Part shown: in pieces, positions 56,985 to 58,000 of the stretch
How positions within the stretch are numbered: position 1 is the first letter of the stretch
Layout: each line of letters begins with the position of its first letter
Source: Cryptomeria japonica
Taxonomy: Eukaryota; Streptophyta; Pinopsida; Cupressales; Cupressaceae
Length of the DNA: 58,000 bases
Direction of reading: 5' to 3'
NCBI RefSeq assembly: GCF_030272615.1
Contig: NC_081407.1
Span: forward strand, 146,199,744 to 146,257,743
Notes under the pieces: generated by a model
What the model saw: the letters and a program-made list of their open reading frames with translations, nothing else
Databases searched by the model: none
What the model was told of the DNA's origin: nothing
Translations under genes and position numbers: made by a program

Positions 56985-58000
56985 TGTAAGTGGATCTATC
57001 AGACCAAGTATGTTGCGGATGGTAGTGTGGATAAGTATAAGGCTCGGCTTGTTGTGAAAGGTTTCTCTCAGGTTGCAGGTGTTGACTATACTGAGACCTT
57101 TGCGCCTGTAGCCAAGATGAACTCAATTCGCTTGACACTTGCTATTGTTGCAGCTCATGGTTCAGTTGTACATCAAATGGATGTGAAGAGTGCTTTTCTT
57201 CATGGTCAGCTTGATGAGGAGATTTATATGGAGTAGCCATAGGGTTTCATCCAGGATACTTCCTTGGTTTGTAGATTAAGGAAATCTCTTTATGGCCTGA
57301 AGCAGGCCCCCAGGGCTTGGTACACCAAGATGGATTCCTTTCTTCTCTCTGCAGGGTTCACCAGGTGTCATTCCAATCCGAATGTCTATATTTTGCAACA
57401 GGATGACTCTCACTTGATACTTATGCTCTATGTTGATGATTTGATCATTATAGGGAGTACCTCATCCATCATTAGTAGGGTCAAATCTACTTTGCATGAC
57501 AGATTTGCTATGACTGACTTGGGTCTTTTGCACTACTTTCTCGGGATAGAGATTTCACAGTCACCTTCCGGAATTACACTATTGCAGCCCAAGTATGCTC
57601 TTGATCTACTTGCACGCTTTCATATGGTTGATTGTAATCCTGCACCGACTCCCTTTCTTTCAGGAATCAAGCTTGAGGCTCAATGTTCTTCTCCACCAGT
57701 TGATGCCACTTTGTATCATTAGCTTGTGGGTAGTCTCATCTACTTGACCCATACACGCCCTGATATTTCATTTGCAGTTGGCATGGTTTCCCGCTTCATG
57801 CAGGAACCACATGAGCTTCATTGGAAAGCCTCCAAATGCATCCTTCATTACATCCAAGGTACACATCACTATGGGATTCACTATGCAGTAGGCACGGGAC
57901 TTTGCTTGGTTGGTTACACAGACTCCGATTGGGCTAGTGATCTTAATTATCGTAAGTCTACTTTCAGTTATAGTTTTCACCTTGGTTCAGGCCCCATTTG
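56985..58000 (+). pseudogene. Copia 3 reverse transcriptase and start of RNase H
   Basis: Same frame as upstream: KYKARLVVKGFSQVAGVDYT, VVHQMDVKSAFLHGQLDEEI, YME-TAG-P-TAG-GF (57234-57242, where the family has EQPQGF), LYGLKQAPRAWY, the intact active site LYVDDLIIIG (57425), LLHYFLGIEIS, then YH-TAG-LVGSLIYLT (57720) and TRPDISFAVG. The RNase H begins with DSDWASDLNYRKST and is cut by the window end. All RT motifs are present apart from the stops. Confidence 0.9.

Larger units (their letters stand above)
52823..58000 (+). mobile_element. Ty1/copia retrotransposon 3, best preserved, runs off the window
   Basis: 5' LTR (about 52823-53270), PBS, a ~1 kb leader, gag, protease, integrase, RT and the start of RNase H. 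After one frameshift in gag near 54525, the rest up to the window end stays in one frame, broken only by four TAGs and one TGA. The 3' LTR lies outside the window. Confidence 0.88.

Noticed and set aside
55023-57722. UAG as a recoded or read-through codon in copia 3
   Set aside because: The stops fall at ordinary Gln positions in several unrelated elements together with other damage. Decay by deamination explains them better.
1-58000. CRISPR array, bacterial operon or tRNA/rRNA gene
   Set aside because: No regularly spaced identical repeats with unique spacers, no ribosome-binding-site-led gene clusters and no tRNA- or rRNA-like sequence were seen.

Overview
This window reads as nuclear DNA of a seed plant with a very large, repeat-choked genome. 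A conifer or other gymnosperm is the most likely source, but nothing here proves the species. Low-GC DNA, almost no host genes, several families of old nested retrotransposons with clearly diverged LTRs, and C-to-T type decay all point that way. There is no bacterial operon structure, CRISPR array, rRNA or tRNA.

Layout: (1) 1-4574: a short unrecognised coding sequence split by a 4.26 kb insert (80-4340) that looks like a solo LTR and carries large micro- and minisatellites. (2) 4723-21765: a tandem array of ~0.5 kb units, interrupted by a decayed Ty1/copia element (5422-21292). The 5' LTR of that element is itself interrupted by an 8,616 bp CACTA DNA transposon (6258-14873). (3) 21766-25320: non-coding DNA, an orphan DC1-type zinc-finger exon, and a minus-strand copia remnant. 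(4) 27298-33558: a complete but dead minus-strand Ty3/gypsy element with both LTRs. (5) 33559-36735: AT-rich DNA with a duplication. (6) 36736-43387 and 43599-49746: two different L1-type LINEs in the same AT-rich locus, the first with a C-terminal RNase H. (7) 50153-50583: a small, apparently truncated EG45/plant-natriuretic-peptide-like gene, the only host gene with a recognisable promoter and start. (8) 52823-58000: a third copia element, the least decayed, running off the window.

The most interesting item is inside the CACTA transposon. It carries a ~1.22 kb inverted repeat (12076-13298 and 13325-14546, loop about 26 bp) whose arms contain a fragment of a plant DRM-type de novo DNA methyltransferase, the enzyme of RNA-directed DNA methylation. 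Both arms are broken as protein-coding sequence, yet they remain about 95% identical in the stretch compared. A transcript across them would fold into a long hairpin matching a host silencing gene. This suggests, but does not prove, a transposon-borne hairpin source of small RNAs against the host methylation machinery.

Apart from the EG45-like gene, nearly everything recognisable as coding belongs to transposons, and all of it is broken by stops, frameshifts or lost catalytic residues. Many of the stops are TAG at positions where these protein families have glutamine, as expected from deamination of methylated CAG.
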